NCBI GenBank assembly: GCA_023440975.1
Contig: JAEZRD010000078.1
Location: forward strand, 25,905-89,904
DNA length: 64,000 nucleotides
Direction of reading: 5' to 3'
DNA from: Methanobacteriota archaeon
Lineage (GTDB): Archaea; Methanobacteriota; Methanobacteria; Methanobacteriales; Methanobacteriaceae
Shown here: one piece after another, positions 62,177 through 64,000 of the stretch
How the letters are laid out: each line of letters starts with the position of its first letter
Position numbering within the stretch: the first letter of the stretch is position 1
The notes under the pieces: model-generated
What the model was told of the DNA's origin: nothing
Database searches by the model: none
What the model saw: the letters and a program-made list of their open reading frames with translations, nothing else
Made by a program: the position numbers and the translations under genes

Positions 62177-62959
62177 ATGGTTTCAAGTAATAAAATGAAT
62201 GAAAATACAGGTTTAAATCATGAATCTATTTTTAATTATGATAATAATTTTAATATAACTCAAATATGCTCTGAATCTGGAGGTTATATAGCTGCAAATA
62301 AAAATCTTTACTCTAATATTTCTAACACACCAACTACTAAACTTATTTTAAAAGAAGCTATTAAAGGTACAAGTATTGTTAAATTAGGTTCAGGGGATTT
62401 AAAATTAATGATTATTGCAGGAATGCATGGTGATGAGTTACCCTCCCAAATTGCTGCTTTAATGTTAATAAATAAATTGAGAAAGTGCAGTTTAAATGGT
62501 ACTATATATGTAATACCTTTTGCAGCACCAGAAGCAAGTATGTATAATCGTAGAGAATATCGAGGTAAAGATCTTAATCGTAATAGTATGAATGATGGAA
62601 CTATTGGCAGAATAATTATTGATAAAATTAAAGATTTGGAAGTTTCTGCAGTTGCAGATTTTCATTCTACTGCTCCAAATGCAAACCCTGGAAAAGAAGG
62701 AGTTTTTTGTTCATTAAATCCTTCACCTAAAAGTTATGATATAGCTTCATTTATTACTAATGATAATAAATCAAGTATTTTAAATTATACTAATGCAGGT
62801 GAATCATATAAAGGAGCATTAGAAGATGAGTGTAATTTAAATGGAATTCCTGCCGTTACTTGTGAAGTTTTATCTCCTATTGGGGTTGCTGATTTAAAAT
62901 CTAGTGAACGATCTTTAACTCAAATGTTTAGCTTTTTAAAATACTTTAAAATTCTATAA
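62177..62959 (+). CDS. Succinylglutamate desuccinylase/aspartoacylase family zinc hydrolase (M14-like)
   Basis: 260 residues. Zinc ligands in GMHGDELPSQ (His, Glu) and VADFHSTAPN (His); substrate arginines in REYRGKDLNRNSMNDG; EVLSPIG near the C terminus, with Glu as probable catalytic base (CEVLSP). It deacylates an amino acid or peptide-like amide; a role on pseudomurein or ectoine-type compounds cannot be told. It is divergent from the helicase. A second ATG at 62195 is possible. Confidence 0.82.
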   Translation: MVSSNKMNENTGLNHESIFNYDNNFNITQICSESGGYIAANKNLYSNISNTPTTKLILKEAIKGTSIVKLGSGDLKLMIIAGMHGDELPSQIAALMLINKLRKCSLNGTIYVIPFAAPEASMYNRREYRGKDLNRNSMNDGTIGRIIIDKIKDLEVSAVADFHSTAPNANPGKEGVFCSLNPSPKSYDIASFITNDNKSSILNYTNAGESYKGALEDECNLNGIPAVTCEVLSPIGVADLKSSERSLTQMFSFLKYFKIL

Positions 62960-62979
62960 ATAAATATAGTAATTATTAT

Positions 62980-63010
62980 TTTTCAAATGCTTGCAAAAGT
63001 CTTAATATAA
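62980..63010 (+). promoter_or_regulatory. Promoter with shared TTTTCAAATGCT element before the DUF457 gene
   Basis: TTTTCAAATGCT at 62980-62991 is followed by TAATATAA at 63003-63010. From TTTTCAAATGCTTG onward the sequence aligns closely with the hjc promoter. Confidence 0.5.
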
Positions 63011-63043
63011 ATTATGCCTATTAAATATTTAAGGTGATTATTT

Positions 63044-63748
63044 ATTTCTTCATATAAGGGCCATACATTATTTGGATTATTAATTTCTTTATTGTTTTTT
63101 CAAAATCCATTTGCAATAGCTTTAGTTATTTTAGGTGCTAATTTTTCAGATTTTGATCATGATTTTAAAAGAGAAAATGTTTTTATTTTAATTATTATTG
63201 GTTTAATTTTGACTTTTTTAATGTATGTTTTTAATTTGCCTTATTATATTGGATTAGTATTAATATTATTAGGCCTTATTTTTCTTTTAAGTAGTCATAG
63301 GGGATTTACACATTCTTTGTTAGGAATTATTGTTTTGTCATTAATTGTGTCTGTTATAATAATTTCTGGAATAAATTTCATTATATATTTTAGTTTATTT
63401 GCTAATTATATTAATTTTAAATTTGCTTTAGCTATAATGATAATATTAATAAGTTTATTTGCTTTAAATAAGAGAATCACTCCAATTTTCTTAGCATTAT
63501 TTATTTTATCATTGTTCGCTTTTCCTTTCAACTCTATTAATTATTTTCTAATATTTGGAAGCGTATTTTTAGGATTTTTATCTCATATTATATTGGATTC
63601 ATTTTCTCCTTCAGGAATAAAGTTGTTTAGCCCATTTTCTGAAAAAAAAGTTTATAAAAAATTTGGTATTATAATGATTATTATATTAATTATTTTTTCA
63701 ATTCCTAATTTGATGAATTTAATTAATTATTTTTTCAATATTGTTTAA
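63044..63748 (+). CDS. DUF457/YdjM-like membrane metal-dependent hydrolase, probable ATT start
   Basis: About 234 residues and 6-7 transmembrane helices. Conserved motifs: KGHTLFGLL near the N terminus, GANFSDFDHDF, SSHRGFTHSLLG and HIILDSFSPSGIKLF. The family links to membrane-bound hydrolases of unknown substrate. AAGGTGA (63031-63037) is six bases before ATT 63044. A TGA lies in frame at 63035 and no ATG, GTG or TTG occurs before TTG 63092, which would delete the KGHT motif. So ATT initiation is the best reading. Confidence 0.75.
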   Translation: MSSYKGHTLFGLLISLLFFQNPFAIALVILGANFSDFDHDFKRENVFILIIIGLILTFLMYVFNLPYYIGLVLILLGLIFLLSSHRGFTHSLLGIIVLSLIVSVIIISGINFIIYFSLFANYINFKFALAIMIILISLFALNKRITPIFLALFILSLFAFPFNSINYFLIFGSVFLGFLSHIILDSFSPSGIKLFSPFSEKKVYKKFGIIMIIILIIFSIPNLMNLINYFFNIV

Positions 63749-64000
63749 TAAAATTTTTTAATTTATCTTTTTTTCATATATATCCATTTCTAATACAATT
63801 ATTGATTTATATTACTATTTTAAACTGTTCATTATTGTTATAATTTATTATTTATTATTTTTTTTCATTTTTAAGTATTTAAATTCTATTTTTATAGAGG
63901 TTTGTATCGAAACATTTATAATAAATAATCATGATAAATAATATTAAATTGATATATAGAAAAATTTTTTATTGTAACAATTAAATTAAAAAATTATTAA
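63749..64000. other. A/T-rich end of the window
   Basis: 252 bases, nearly all A/T. No gene, tRNA, hairpin or ribosome-binding site is recognised; a following gene may start outside the window. Confidence 0.4.

Overview
The window is about 72-75% A+T and reads as a chromosome segment of a hydrogenotrophic methanogenic archaeon of the order Methanobacteriales. The evidence is F420-reducing hydrogenase (frhADGB), formyl-MFR:H4MPT formyltransferase (ftr), two Mur-type ligases of the kind used for pseudomurein, archaeal RNase P RNA, archaeal Hef, Hjc, EndoQ and TrmI, and tRNA-Trp with a box C/D intron. The low G+C and bacterial-type DnaK-DnaJ-GrpE suggest Methanosphaera, with Methanobrevibacter the alternative. 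Genus is inference.

Layout: 1-14 kb is housekeeping: the end of aconitase X, a Zn-ribbon protein, two translationally coupled Mur ligases, hef, trmI, leuS, nadE, a Get3/ArsA ATPase, DUF2115 and cbiE. 14-24 kb is more accessory: an HxlR regulator facing a frameshifted flavin-type (PPOX) gene, a Zn-macrodomain/SirTM ADP-ribosylation pair, a holin-like/phosphatase fusion, a metallophosphoesterase, EndoQ, and a Zn/Cd P-type ATPase with a CadC/SmtB-like repressor. 24-31 kb carries a secreted Ser/Gly-rich protein, the frh operon, methionine aminopeptidase and two membrane coiled-coil proteins. 31-37 kb has initiator tRNA, rnpB and grpE-dnaK-dnaJ with a divergent HTH regulator. 37-45 kb has hypF, larB, a GNAT, gatB-CBS/ParB-hisE and a radical SAM protein. 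45-54 kb has five clustered tRNAs, hjc, intron-bearing tRNA-Trp, an MBL hydrolase, trkH/trkA, a TRAM protein, a flippase-like protein, ftr and a K+ channel. 54-64 kb has nnr, sfsA, an ACT-ACT-MBL fusion, a 45-residue Zn ribbon, argG, a UPF1-like helicase, an M14-like deacylase and a DUF457 membrane protein.

How genes connect: FrhADGB and HypF belong to [NiFe]-hydrogenase function and maturation, and Ftr to CO2 reduction. TrkH/TrkA and an MthK-type channel handle K+. Hef, Hjc, EndoQ and the UPF1-like helicase handle nucleic-acid repair or remodelling.

The least explained signals are the archaeal SirTM/macrodomain pair without a visible lipoyl carrier; a second, canonical translation start inside frhG behind a Lys/Glu-rich extension; two orphan DtxR-type TATA/operator modules facing no gene; a shared TTTTCAAATGCT promoter element before three unrelated genes; and two genes whose best start codon is AUU or AUA.
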